64,000 nt of DNA from Phycisphaerales bacterium UBA5793 (GCA_002418285.1 DIDT01000063.1:62001-126000); one strand, 5' to 3'. Shown: positions 19,194-27,159, counted from the first letter of the stretch. The notes: generated from the letters alone by a model not told the origin. Made by a program: numbers and translations.

Positions 19194-19789
19194 GGCGCTT
19201 CCTCCTCATGCCAGATCGCCTCGGGGTCGTACACGGCCGACGCGAGCAGGCTCAGGATGACCACGCCCGCGAATGCCGCGGCACCGGGGCCGGGATGGAC
19301 CTGGAGCCAGCTGCCGAGTTTGACCACGGCGACAAGCAGGGCGACGAGTAGCACATCGAGCATGCCCCAGCGGCCGATCCACTCGAGCCAGCGGTAGGTC
19401 AGGGCGCGGTGCCTGTGGTGCATGAACATCTCGCCGCTGCAGATGAGAAACGTCGCCAGGATCTTGACCAGCGGGATGACGATGGAGCAGAGCAGCACGA
19501 TGAGGCCGACGAGAATCGAGCCGTCGGCGATCAGATCGACCACGCCGGACCAGATCGTCGCACTGCTCGTGTGGCCCATGCGTTCGATCTCGATGACGGG
19601 CAGGAGCATCGCGGCCGGGTAGAGGATGAGAGCCCCGAGGGCGAAGGCCGCCGCCCGGGCCATGGATCGCGGGGCGGCTGCGGTGCGAATGACCGCATTG
19701 CAGCGGGCGCAGCGGGCTTCGAAGCCCTTGTCGACGTCGACGACCTGCTGGATCAGGCCGCAGCAGCGGCAGGGTCGCAAGGTGGCCAT
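19190..19789 (-). CDS. pqiA: PqiA-like membrane protein
   Basis: 199 residues from the ATG at 19789; the frame extends to 19993 but the conserved part begins MATLRPCRCCGLIQQ. Two CxxC pairs (PCRCCG and ARCARC) form the PqiA N-terminal zinc ribbon, followed by about four transmembrane helices including 'GSILVGLIVLLCSIVIPLVKI', the typical PqiA core. E. coli PqiA carries two such units in about 417 residues; this has a single unit. The inferred role is inner-membrane partner of the PqiB MCE tunnel in phospholipid movement. The start context has no clear Shine-Dalgarno sequence; an alternative GTG lies 6 codons upstream. Confidence 0.85.
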   Translation of the reverse strand: MATLRPCRCCGLIQQVVDVDKGFEARCARCNAVIRTAAAPRSMARAAAFALGALILYPAAMLLPVIEIERMGHTSSATIWSGVVDLIADGSILVGLIVLLCSIVIPLVKILATFLICSGEMFMHHRHRALTYRWLEWIGRWGMLDVLLVALLVAVVKLGSWLQVHPGPGAAAFAGVVILSLLASAVYDPEAIWHEEEAP

Positions 19790-19910
19790 CGAAGGGGTCT
19801 CGCTCACAACTGAGTGTAGAACGGGACGGGGCGTGCGGGCATGCGGACAGGATGGAGTGAGGGGGTGATGTCCTTCGGCGGGGCTCAGGATCTGCGAGGG
19901 TGATGGTGTG

Positions 19911-19983
19911 AACCAGACTGACGCGCGAGCGAAGAATCCGAGTTCGGACGGGCGTTCGTCCTCGCTGGCGCGTCGGTCTGGTT
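19911..19983. repeat. 73-bp inverted repeat with 22-nt arms
   Basis: The arms 19911-19932 and 19962-19983 are complementary at 20 of 22 positions. The loop holds a small inner hairpin GGACG...CGTCC at 19946-19961. The right side (19955-19973) is identical over 19 nt to 49959-49977, which shows it belongs to a dispersed family. Confidence 0.6.
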
Positions 19984-20373
19984 GCGTCGCCACTGGCGAT
20001 GTTGAGTTGTGGGCGATTGAAAAGCACGTCTACCTATGGGGATTCGCGTGCGCCGGTGTGCGCGGCGGGGCAGGATTGTTTTGCAGGAGACGGGTTGGCG
20101 CTGGTCGAGTCGCGCGATGGCGGGCGAGATTTTTGGCGGGCGGCGCAGCGCCAGGGGCGATTCTAAGAAATGTGTAGGGCAAAACGCGTGCCAACACGGA
20201 GATGCACCATGTCGGGCGTTTTTCATGCGCTTCAGAGCGCTTCCGTGCGCGATTTTTGAGCGCTGAAGTGCGCTGCGGCGCGCGTTTGTGTAAATGAGCG
20301 CTTCTGTGCGGGACGAATCAAGAATTTTCGTCGATTTTCATTCTTCTGAGGGGGGTGATTTCGAGTTTTGGTC

Positions 20374-20398
20374 GACTTTTTTGCGTTTTCAAAAAGTC
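20374..20398. repeat. 8-bp T/A-rich hairpin
   Basis: GACTTTTT (20374-20381) and AAAAAGTC (20391-20398) are perfect complements with a 9-nt loop. It sits in an unusually AT-rich stretch for this genome. It could be a relict terminator; no gene ends nearby. Confidence 0.35.
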
Positions 20399-20790
20399 AG
20401 CGCACAGAATGCACTTCGAGTGTTGCGCGCGCGTGCGGGAGTCCAAATCACTCACCACGAAGTCGCCAAGGACACCAAGAAAGCACAAAGAAGGCGATTG
20501 GATTTTGGGTCAAGGCGATGACTCACGCAGAGTCGCAGTGGCACAGAGAGCGGGAGTTGGACTTGGGTTTGAACTGAGCCCCCCTTCGGCCGTGAGCTCA
20601 GGGCCGAACGGCGACCGTGAGGGAGTGGTGTTGGAGGTGGATGGCGGAAGGCACGCACGAGGGAGGTCCGGCCGACACGGAGAGCGCACGACGGAGTCGA
20701 CTGAGAGAGGCATCAGGCACTTGGCACTGGGCATCAGCGTGAAGACAGGCTCGCGCAGAGGCGCGGAGAGAGGCGGATTGATTGGGGTGC

Positions 20791-20820
20791 CATGCCTTGA
20801 TCCGCTTCGGGCAAGGCATG
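20791..20820. repeat. REP-like palindrome A
   Basis: CATGCCTTG (20791-20799) pairs perfectly with CAAGGCATG (20812-20820) over a 12-nt loop. It resembles palindrome B at 20878-20906 in stem length, loop length and the outer CATGC bases. Confidence 0.45.
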
Positions 20821-20877
20821 CGAAGGCGCGAAGCACGTTCGAAGGAAAGGCACACTCGAAGGCCATTGCCCGCTCGG

Positions 20878-20906
20878 CATGCTTCACGCAGAGCCGATGA
20901 AGCATG
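20878..20906. repeat. REP-like palindrome B
   Basis: CATGCTTCA (20878-20886) pairs perfectly with TGAAGCATG (20898-20906) over an 11-nt loop. Flanked by GG and GC, as palindrome A is flanked by GC. Confidence 0.45.
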
Positions 20907-20956
20907 GCACCCAGCGGGACAAGTCGAACGTCCGAGCCGATGCGTTTCGCAAAGGC

Positions 20957-21787
20957 TCAATGACGCGTGGCATCGGAATGTGCACTACTTGTTGCGCGCG
21001 GTGTGATCGCCGCGCCGCATTCGGGGCAGGTGCCGGTGGTGGTGGCTCGGAGGTCGTAGTTGCAGTTCACGCAGCGGCCGGCGCGGCGGCGGAGGTGGCG
21101 ATGGAACCACGAAGCGCCGCTGAGCAGAACAAACGCTGCCGGTGCATAGATGAGCGTATTCAGAATCGTGCCGGCCCAGTGGATGCGCAAGGGGACGGCG
21201 CGCGGCGTCTTGTCCGAAGTGCTCGCGGCGTTTGAGATCATCACCCCTTCGCGCACAACGTAATTGCCAAGGCCGGCTGGCCCGCAGCCGAAGTAGGAAG
21301 CGGCGCAGAACGGCCAGCCGCACGCGACTTCCAGACAATTCCCCCAGCCGCCTGTCGGGTAGTAGTCGAATTCCGGGTCGGTGCAAATCGTCGCGAAGCG
21401 CGACCACGCGGGCGGAGCGTGCTGTTCAATCGGGCTGGAGAAGATCGGCCTGTTTTCAACGACGGCATGGACCGGTTCAAACTGCTGCCACCGACCCTGC
21501 GACCAGTCTGGAGGCGTGGCGTTTGCCGGAAACCGGCCGGAGGAGATAAGCGAGAAGCTGGCGGCCAGCACCTCGCGGCCGAACGAATGGTGGCGCGTCA
21601 TGGTGAGCGTCGCCACGTATCCCGGCTCTCTGATCTGGAGATCCCATCGGCCGGTGTCGCCGCTGTATGAACTCAGCAAGCCGAACGCGGCGGCGACGAC
21701 GTACTGGAGAATGGCGGCGAGGATGAGGCAGGTGATGAGTCGTTTGACGAGGCGGTGTAGCGCGAAGAATGAGCGCGGGCGGGGCAT
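20957..21787 (-). CDS. Membrane protein with C-terminal zinc ribbon (tandem paralog 3)
   Basis: 276 residues, no named function. A basic N-terminus leads into one transmembrane helix (LITCLILAAILQYVVAAAFGLL, about 18-39); a soluble domain of about 160 residues follows, probably extracytoplasmic; a second hydrophobic segment (WAGTILNTLIYAPAAFVLLSGA) returns the chain to the cytoplasm; then comes FHRHLRRRAGRCVNC and a four-cysteine zinc ribbon (CVNC ... CPEC). Unlike its two neighbours it has a 15-residue tail after the ribbon. The soluble domain is hardly similar to those of the neighbours although the ribbon DNA is almost identical. It is the downstream member of a three-gene tandem array with about 10-nt gaps. 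Confidence 0.7.
   Translation of the reverse strand: MPRPRSFFALHRLVKRLITCLILAAILQYVVAAAFGLLSSYSGDTGRWDLQIREPGYVATLTMTRHHSFGREVLAASFSLISSGRFPANATPPDWSQGRWQQFEPVHAVVENRPIFSSPIEQHAPPAWSRFATICTDPEFDYYPTGGWGNCLEVACGWPFCAASYFGCGPAGLGNYVVREGVMISNAASTSDKTPRAVPLRIHWAGTILNTLIYAPAAFVLLSGASWFHRHLRRRAGRCVNCNYDLRATTTGTCPECGAAITPRATSSAHSDATRH
21005..21100 (-). repeat. Zinc-ribbon module copy A
   Basis: 96-bp segment coding for the RHLRRRAGRC...CPECGAAI end of the upstream-facing gene. It is identical at 92 of 96 positions to copy B (21818-21913) and 93 of 96 to copy C (22541-22636), including synonymous positions. Confidence 0.75.
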
Positions 21788-21796
21788 CGGTTGATG

Positions 21797-22510
21797 TTAC
21801 GTCGTTGCGCGTGGCGGGATCGCCGCGCCGCATTCGGGGCAGGCGCCGGTGGTGGTGGCTCGGAGGTCGTAGTTGCAGTTGGGGCAGCGGCCGGCGCGGC
21901 GGCGGAGGTGGCGTCGGATGCGTGGTGGAATCATCGCGAGCAGGCAGACGGCGGTTGCGTAGAGCAAAGAGTTGATCGCGAAACCAGTCCAAATGGGGCG
22001 AACCGGCACTTCCGTGCCCCATGATCGCGGCAGAATTTCTCGGGGAAGTTCGAAGGTACCGCTTCGATACTCCGATTGCGGTGGGGACTGGGAGAAGTCT
22101 GTTGTTCGATGGACGAACGACTCCAGCGAATAGAAGGGCCATCCAGCCGTAGTCTCGCTCCCTCGCTCCAGGTCATGCTCCTCGTGTCCCAACGGCGAAC
22201 CTCCCTGATATCGGGAACTGGGTGGCAGGATTGCTTGCCATTCACTCTTGCTAAACGGCGCACCACCCAAATTCGTCACGAGTTTCGGGAACTCGTTCAA
22301 GAGAATGCAACCGGTGCGCTTCCAGACCCAGACGCGTGTTGATTCACGCTCGTACACATACAAACCGGGTCCGAGGTGCGTGGTTGGCGGTGCGGCGAAC
22401 TGCGGCAGCAAAACGAACCACCACGCGACGAGGACATTGATGATTGCGCCGAGCAGCAGGCAGATGGTTGCTCGCACGACGAGTCGGCGGTTGAGCCAGC
22501 GGGTTGGCAT
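21797..22510 (-). CDS. Membrane protein with C-terminal zinc ribbon (tandem paralog 2)
   Basis: 237 residues. The N-terminus MPTRWLNRRLVVRATICLLLGAIINVLVAWWFVLLPQ is nearly the same as in paralog 1 (MPTRWLNPRLIVRA...) and forms one transmembrane helix; a divergent soluble domain follows, then a second helix (INSLLYATAVCLLAMI) and the RRHLRRRAGRCPNC...CPEC zinc ribbon ending PPRATT. The topology suggests a sensor-like arrangement with an outside domain and a cytoplasmic metal-binding tail, but no effector is known. It lies 9 nt upstream of paralog 3 and 9 nt downstream of paralog 1. Confidence 0.72.
   Translation of the reverse strand: MPTRWLNRRLVVRATICLLLGAIINVLVAWWFVLLPQFAAPPTTHLGPGLYVYERESTRVWVWKRTGCILLNEFPKLVTNLGGAPFSKSEWQAILPPSSRYQGGSPLGHEEHDLERGSETTAGWPFYSLESFVHRTTDFSQSPPQSEYRSGTFELPREILPRSWGTEVPVRPIWTGFAINSLLYATAVCLLAMIPPRIRRHLRRRAGRCPNCNYDLRATTTGACPECGAAIPPRATT
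21818..21913 (-). repeat. Zinc-ribbon module copy B
   Basis: 96-bp 3' module of paralog 2; 93 of 96 positions equal copy C, 92 of 96 equal copy A. Confidence 0.75.
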
Positions 22511-22519
22511 CAGATGATC

Positions 22520-23308
22520 CTACGTCGTGGCGCGCGGCGGGATCGCCGCGCCGCATTCGGGGCAAGCGCCGGTGGTGGTGGCTCGGAGGTCGTAGTTGCA
22601 GTTCGCGCAGCGGCCGGCGCGGCGGCGGAGGTGGCGGCGCATTCGATTGGTGAGCATGACGAGGCCCGCGGCAAAAACCGCATAGAAAGCTGTGTTCGCA
22701 GCAAGCTCAAGCGGAAGAGGTTCCAAGGGGATGCGGCGCCTGACATTGAGCCTTCGGTCACGCCACGGAATCCAGTCAGGGATATTCCACCCGGTTGTCG
22801 ACTCAAACCGGCGAGTACCAGCAGCCGAGGGGCCGGAGACAAACACCTCATCGACTAGCACATGTTCGCAATAGAGACTCAGGAGGGGCCATCCGGCAGC
22901 CATTTGATCGCAACTTGCAGATCGCAATGGCATGCGCTCTCTGGGATCTCCCATCGAGTCGACCGTGTCTTTGTAGAGTCGAAACGACGTGGCAGGGTCG
23001 TCAGAGTTCCGAGCAGCATTTACTGCGGCTTGGGAGACCTCTCGCATACGTGCCACGAACTCATCCGTATTGTCTCCATACCAGGCTTCACGCGAGAACC
23101 CCGGACGTGTGGCTGCAGAAATCGCGGATGCCTTCGGCCAATCGGCGGAATTATGACGAGGCCAAGTGTGGACGGATTTGGTAGTCGATGGGGTGGCCGG
23201 TATCCAGAATACACATCCCCACGCAACCATCACGTTAGTAACAGCGCCGAGCAGCAGGAAGATGCATGCTCGTACGATGAGTCGTGGGTTGAGCCAGCGG
23301 GTTGGCAT
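22520..23308 (-). CDS. Membrane protein with C-terminal zinc ribbon (tandem paralog 1)
   Basis: 262 residues, the first gene of the array. The N-terminal helix (LIVRACIFLLLGAVTNVMVAWGCVFW) is close to paralog 2. A middle domain of about 150 residues (probably outside) is followed by a helix (LAANTAFYAVFAAGLVMLTN) and the MRRHLRRRAGRCANC...CPEC ribbon. The middle part, with SADWPKASAISAATRPGFSREAWYGDN, matches no family I know. The three genes are likely one transcript. Such small proteins with C-terminal CxxC...CPECG ribbons are frequent in Phycisphaerae, which is part of my basis for the taxonomic call. Confidence 0.72.
   Translation of the reverse strand: MPTRWLNPRLIVRACIFLLLGAVTNVMVAWGCVFWIPATPSTTKSVHTWPRHNSADWPKASAISAATRPGFSREAWYGDNTDEFVARMREVSQAAVNAARNSDDPATSFRLYKDTVDSMGDPRERMPLRSASCDQMAAGWPLLSLYCEHVLVDEVFVSGPSAAGTRRFESTTGWNIPDWIPWRDRRLNVRRRIPLEPLPLELAANTAFYAVFAAGLVMLTNRMRRHLRRRAGRCANCNYDLRATTTGACPECGAAIPPRATT
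22541..22636 (-). repeat. Zinc-ribbon module copy C
   Basis: 96-bp 3' module of paralog 1; 93 of 96 positions equal both copies A and B. Confidence 0.75.
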
Positions 23309-23311
23309 CAG

Positions 23312-23370
23312 TCAATCCTACGTCGTCGCCGGTGGTGTGATCGCCGCACCGCATTCGGGGCAGGCACCGG
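23312..23370 (-). pseudogene. Stump of a fourth zinc-ribbon paralog
   Basis: 23339-23370 matches the 3' end of the ribbon module at 30 of 32 positions and still encodes GACPECGAAITPPATT plus a stop, and the spacer 23312-23338 resembles the spacer before copy C (ATCCTACGTCGT). Homology stops abruptly at 23370, 6 bp before the tspO stop codon. This is the leftover end of a deleted or replaced fourth gene. Confidence 0.65.
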
Positions 23371-23376
23371 AACCAC

Positions 23377-23868
23377 TTACATGTTCAGTTTCCAGAGGGT
23401 CCCGTTGAGGACCATTGCGAAACTCACCCACGCGAGGTAGGGAACGAGCAGGCCGGCGGCGACGCGCGACACCCGCCAGAAGGCTGCGGCGGTGCACGCG
23501 ATCGCCAGCCACAGCAGGATGATCTCCGCGAAGGCGATACCGGGCTGGTGCAGGCCGAAGAACAGCGGCGTCCAGAGGGCGTTGAGCGCCAGTTGCGTGA
23601 GAAACAGTGCGAGTGGCCGGCGTTGTGCGGCGAATCCGCCGCGCTGCCAGACCAGCCAAGCCGCCATGGCCATGATCGTGTAGAGGGCTGACCAGACCGG
23701 GCCGAACACACAGGCTGGTGGATTCCACGACGGCTTGTTGAGCGAGGCGTACCACTCGCCGGGCATGAAGAGCGCCCCCATCGAGGCGGCCGCAAAGCAG
23801 AGCACGAGCCAGCCGACCAGCGCGAGCCAGCGCTGCGCTGAACCTGTTGATTGAGGCGACGAGTTCAT
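23377..23868 (-). CDS. tspO: TspO/MBR family protein
   Basis: 163 residues from the ATG at 23868 (CGGAG 7 nt upstream; the frame extends 10 codons further without support). Five hydrophobic helices and the family signature WYASLNKPSWNPPACVFGPVW are present, as is the later ALNALWTPLFFGLH segment typical of bacterial TspO. TspO proteins bind porphyrins and cholesterol-like ligands in the membrane and influence tetrapyrrole and stress responses. Placement directly behind a truncated zinc-ribbon gene suggests that the tspO segment arrived by recombination. Confidence 0.92.
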   Translation of the reverse strand: MNSSPQSTGSAQRWLALVGWLVLCFAAASMGALFMPGEWYASLNKPSWNPPACVFGPVWSALYTIMAMAAWLVWQRGGFAAQRRPLALFLTQLALNALWTPLFFGLHQPGIAFAEIILLWLAIACTAAAFWRVSRVAAGLLVPYLAWVSFAMVLNGTLWKLNM

Positions 23869-24064
23869 CGCGTTACTCCGCTTGCGGACTGTGCCCACTG
23901 ATCGTCCTTTCGTGCGTCACGTCCGCGCGAATGCTTCCGCGCTGCTTCCGTGCCTTGCGGATCCGCGTGGAGATTGAGCCGCCATGCGCTGAGGATGATC
24001 GTGGAATCGGCATCGGTTGATCGTATTGCGGCGGGGAGCGCGCGGGTCGCACTAGAATCGGCCT

Positions 24065-26653
24065 GTGCGAGCCGCCCTCAACGCATCGTCTGGTCTGCTG
24101 TTGGCGTTGCTGCTGGGCGGAACCTGGCTGCTCGGCGTGGCGGCTCCACTGCTCGTGCTGATCGATTCGCTAACCGTGGCCGGCTCGGCGAGCGCGGCGA
24201 AGCTGGCGACGACGCCGCTGTGGTCGTGGGGACATGTGCCGCTGCTGCTGGCGATGACGCTGGGCTGGTCGGCGGCGATCACGCTGGGCTCGGCATTGAT
24301 CGGCGTGCCGATGGGTTTGTGCCTGGCGCGGACGGGCGGCGGGCGAGTATCGGCGACGTGGAGTGCGCTGTGCGTGTCGGTGCTGTGCATGCCGCCTTAC
24401 CTGCTGTACTGGGTGTGGGGGCTGTTGCGGCTGCCGGGTTCGCCGCTGGGCGACTGGGCGCGCCATGAGCCGGCGCGGGCGTCGGCGCTGCAGGTGTGGC
24501 AATTGTGGTGGGGCCTGACGTGGTGGACGTGGCCGCTGATCGCGCTGGTGGTGGCGGCGGCGGTGCGGGCGCGGCCGCGCGAGCGCGAGGAGATACTCGT
24601 TGTCGACGGCGCGGGGTGGATGCAGCGCAGTTGGATGACGCTGATCGACGTGCGGCCGGCGGTGGCGCTGGGGATCGGCCTGGCGCTGCTCTCGACGCTG
24701 ACGGGGTTTGCGGCGTTTGACCTGGCGTCGACGAGTCTGCCGATCGCGGAGACGTACGGCAGCGTACTGCGGCGGATCCGATTTGAAGTCGGACCGGATG
24801 CGTCGCTGCTGGCGGCGATGCCGCTGATTGCAACGAGCCTGATCATTGCTGTCGTGGTGGCGCTGCTGGCGATGCGATCGAATCTTGACACGGAGGCGGA
24901 GGCGCCGCGCGGCAAGCGATGGAGTCATGTGTGGATCGGGCTGGTGATGCTCGTGTCGATCGGCGGGCCGGTGGCGGTGATGCTGCAACGGCTGGGGGGT
25001 TTTGAGCCCTTTGCCCGACTCGGGCCGCTCGAGGGGCGGGCGATCGGCGAAAGCGTGTCGTGGGCCGTTGCCGCGGGGTTACTGCTGGCGATGCTGGCCG
25101 TGGGACATTCGTACGGATGGTCGCATCCGAAGAAGCTGGTGCGGCGACTGACGACGGTGTCGGCGGCGGGATGGGTGACGATGGGCGTCATGCCGGCCGC
25201 GGCGCGGGGCGCGGCGCTGCTGCAATCGCACGCAGTGGCGACGAAGTGGACGTCGGCGGGCGCGTACCCGGAGGTGCTGTGGCTGACGTTGCCGGGCGGA
25301 GTGTACATCGCGTGGCCGGTGGTGGTGATCGTGGGGTATCTTGCATCGTACGGGATGGTGGGCATGCTGATCGCGTGGTGGATCGCGCGAAGCGAAGACG
25401 AGGCGCTGCGCGGCACGCGACTGCTCGACGGCGCCGTGGGATTGCGCGACTGGCTGTCGGCGCGGGGCTGGGGCGTGGTTGCGGCGGCGGGAATTGCGGG
25501 GCTGCTGGGGATGGCGCTGTCGCTGGGCGAAGTCTCGACGACGATGATCGTGCTTCCGCCGGGGCCGCAGAGCCTCACGCAGCGATTGCTCAATAAGATG
25601 CACTATGCGTACGAAGATTCAGCGCTGGCGACGTGCCTCATGATCCTGGCGATCGTGGTGCCTGCGGGGTTTGTTGCGGCGATGTGGCTGAGCCGATTGC
25701 GACGGAGTGTGCGCGCGACCACCCCACTGCTCGTGCTGGCGTTGAGCGGCGCGATGGTCATCGGGCTGGGTGGATGTGAAAAGCCAAAGTCGCTCGACGA
25801 AGGGCCCTTTGAGCCGCTGATGATCATCGGTTCGACGGGGCGCGGTCCGGGGCAGTTTGTGTATCCGCGCGGGATGGCGTTTGATGCGCTCAACAAGTAT
25901 CTGTACGTCGTGGACAAGACGGGACGGATTCAGCGTTTTGACGAACAGGGCAAGTTTGTTGACGCCATCGTGCTGCCGAAGTTCGATCGGGGTTTTCCCA
26001 CGGGGATGAGCGTGCAGCCGGACACGGGCAAATTGTTCGTGGCGGACACGCATGAGCATCGCGTGCTGGTGTACGACCAGGACGGCAAGCTGGAGCGAAC
26101 GTTTGGATCGGAAGGCGAAGAGTCGGGGCAGATGCTGTATCCGACGGACATCGCGTTCGGGCCGGGTGGGGTGATGTTCGTTTCGGAGTATGGCGGCAAT
26201 GATCGCATCCAAGCGTTTGACGCTGATGGAAAGCCGCTTTACATGTTTGGCGAGTTTGGATTTGGCGATGGGCAGTTCAATCGGCCGCAGTCGGTCGAGT
26301 ATGACCAGAAGCGCGATGAGCTGGTGATTCTCGACGCTTGCAACCATCGCGTGGTGGTGACAGACCTGCAGGGGCACTGGAAATTCACGGCGGGCAAGCC
26401 GGGGCGCGGCCCGGGGGAGTTGAACTACCCGTATGGACTCGTCTTGCAGCCGGATGGGACGTTTCTGATCAGCGAGTTTGGTAACAGCCGGGTGCAGCAC
26501 CTGGGCCGGGACGGGACGTGCCTGGGAATCTGGGGGACCTTCGGCGCAGAACCGGGGTATTTGCAGACGCCCTGGGGACTGGCGGCGGATGGGAGGCGGC
26601 TGTTCGTGGTGGATGGGGGAAACAACCGGGTGCAGGTGCTGGCTCGACCTTGA
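24065..26653 (+). CDS. Two-domain ABC transporter permease fused to a lipoprotein-type NHL propeller
   Basis: 862 residues from GTG 24065 (an in-frame TAG lies 12 nt upstream, so the start cannot be much earlier). Residues 1-555 are a hydrophobic protein with about 12 helices and two halves, laid out like FbpB/ThiP-type permeases of iron or thiamine importers; the cytoplasmic 'EREEILVVDGAGWMQRSW' is a weak EAA loop. At M540-C571 there is a full lipoprotein signal peptide: RLRRSVR, a hydrophobic run and a lipobox LGGC with Cys571. From about 590 to the end come NHL repeats (GQFVYPRGMAFD, GQMLYPTDIAFG, GQFNRPQSVEYD, GELNYPYGLVLQ), a six-blade propeller. The frame is continuous, so either one polypeptide is made or the second half is translated from an internal start. 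No ATPase or binding protein is adjacent. Confidence 0.75.
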   Translation: MRAALNASSGLLLALLLGGTWLLGVAAPLLVLIDSLTVAGSASAAKLATTPLWSWGHVPLLLAMTLGWSAAITLGSALIGVPMGLCLARTGGGRVSATWSALCVSVLCMPPYLLYWVWGLLRLPGSPLGDWARHEPARASALQVWQLWWGLTWWTWPLIALVVAAAVRARPREREEILVVDGAGWMQRSWMTLIDVRPAVALGIGLALLSTLTGFAAFDLASTSLPIAETYGSVLRRIRFEVGPDASLLAAMPLIATSLIIAVVVALLAMRSNLDTEAEAPRGKRWSHVWIGLVMLVSIGGPVAVMLQRLGGFEPFARLGPLEGRAIGESVSWAVAAGLLLAMLAVGHSYGWSHPKKLVRRLTTVSAAGWVTMGVMPAAARGAALLQSHAVATKWTSAGAYPEVLWLTLPGGVYIAWPVVVIVGYLASYGMVGMLIAWWIARSEDEALRGTRLLDGAVGLRDWLSARGWGVVAAAGIAGLLGMALSLGEVSTTMIVLPPGPQSLTQRLLNKMHYAYEDSALATCLMILAIVVPAGFVAAMWLSRLRRSVRATTPLLVLALSGAMVIGLGGCEKPKSLDEGPFEPLMIIGSTGRGPGQFVYPRGMAFDALNKYLYVVDKTGRIQRFDEQGKFVDAIVLPKFDRGFPTGMSVQPDTGKLFVADTHEHRVLVYDQDGKLERTFGSEGEESGQMLYPTDIAFGPGGVMFVSEYGGNDRIQAFDADGKPLYMFGEFGFGDGQFNRPQSVEYDQKRDELVILDACNHRVVVTDLQGHWKFTAGKPGRGPGELNYPYGLVLQPDGTFLISEFGNSRVQHLGRDGTCLGIWGTFGAEPGYLQTPWGLAADGRRLFVVDGGNNRVQVLARP

Positions 26654-26677
26654 CAAGCAACAATCAGAGTGCAGAAT
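26650..26677 (+). promoter_or_regulatory. Sigma70-type promoter candidate for the small secreted protein
   Basis: A perfect TTGACA (26650-26655) overlaps the stop codon of the fusion gene; after a 16-nt spacer follows CAGAAT (26672-26677, four of six bases). It lies 112 nt before the ATG at 26789. Confidence 0.4.
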
Positions 26678-26708
26678 TTTGCTGAAATGAAATGCAATAG
26701 CCAGCCGA

Positions 26709-26738
26709 CGCCGGGCGTTGTGGGAGTGACGCCCAGCG
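26709..26738 (+). terminator. GC-rich hairpin downstream of the NHL fusion gene
   Basis: GGGCGT (26713-26718) pairs with ACGCCC (26729-26734), extended by three more pairs after one mismatch; 10-nt loop; no T tract. It may end the upstream transcript or form part of the leader of the next gene. Confidence 0.3.
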
Positions 26739-26788
26739 GCCTCGTTGGGTCATGATCGTACGACCAGATCCGCCAGGAGAAACTTCCA

Positions 26789-27115
26789 ATGACCAGGACC
26801 GTACTAGCCATCCTTCTGACTGTCCTTGCTCTTGTGACATTCGTGCCGACTAACACTGCCGTGGCTGCAGAGCCGATTGAACTGACGGGTGTGATCACGG
26901 CCGTTGGCGATCACGCCATTGCGCTGCACACGCGTCGCGGCGATGTCCGCATCCAGGTAATCGAGCGCACCCGCATCACGATCAATGGCGAGCCAGCTCG
27001 TCTGCACGCGCTGCAGCCGCGCGATCATGCCCGCGTAGTGGCCGAGTGGCGCCGCACCCGCCAGGGTCGCGTTCTCGTCGCCCATTCGATTCAGGTGCGA
27101 CGCACCCGGGGCTGA
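26789..27115 (+). CDS. Small secreted protein, DUF5666-like
   Basis: 108 residues; AGGAG lies 9 nt before the ATG. A Sec signal peptide (MTRTVLAILLTVLALVTFVPTNTAVAA, likely cut after AVAA) is followed by a compact beta-rich domain: EPIELTGVITAVGDHAIALHTRRGDVRIQVIERTRITINGEPARLHALQPRDHARVVAEW. The 'G.I..v....i.l....g...v.v...T.i..ng......l..Gd.V.v' pattern is that of DUF5666-like, OB-like periplasmic domains of unknown function. A classical terminator follows at 27160-27199, so it is probably transcribed alone. Confidence 0.7.
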   Translation: MTRTVLAILLTVLALVTFVPTNTAVAAEPIELTGVITAVGDHAIALHTRRGDVRIQVIERTRITINGEPARLHALQPRDHARVVAEWRRTRQGRVLVAHSIQVRRTRG

Positions 27116-27159
27116 ACAAGCGTCGTGAGACGCCTTGCTCATATCGAACTGTGAAGGAG

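Larger units (their letters stand above)
19790..20956. other. Repeat-rich intergenic region without a credible gene
   Basis: 1.17 kb with several short open frames, none with a ribosome binding site, family motif or conserved look. Instead it holds a 73-bp imperfect inverted repeat (19911-19983), a TA-rich hairpin (20374-20398), two palindromes of similar layout (20791-20820, 20878-20906), near-duplicate GAGCGCTTC-type words around 20230-20310, and stretches such as CACCACGAAGTCGCC (about 20453-20468), ACGCAGAGTCGCAGTGGCAC (about 20524-20543) and CGCGCAGAGGCGCGGAGAG (about 20752-20770) that look like degenerate dispersed repeats. I read it as an accumulation site for REP-like elements. Confidence 0.6.

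Noticed and set aside
18106..19209. 367-codon minus-strand frame over pqiB
   Set aside because: It is a different frame of the same DNA; the 311-residue PqiB frame has MCE motifs and the ATGA overlap with pqiA.
20453..20770. Possible CRISPR array from the repeated CACGAAG/CGCAGAG-like words
   Set aside because: The words are degenerate, of unequal length and without regular spacers; no cas gene is in the window.
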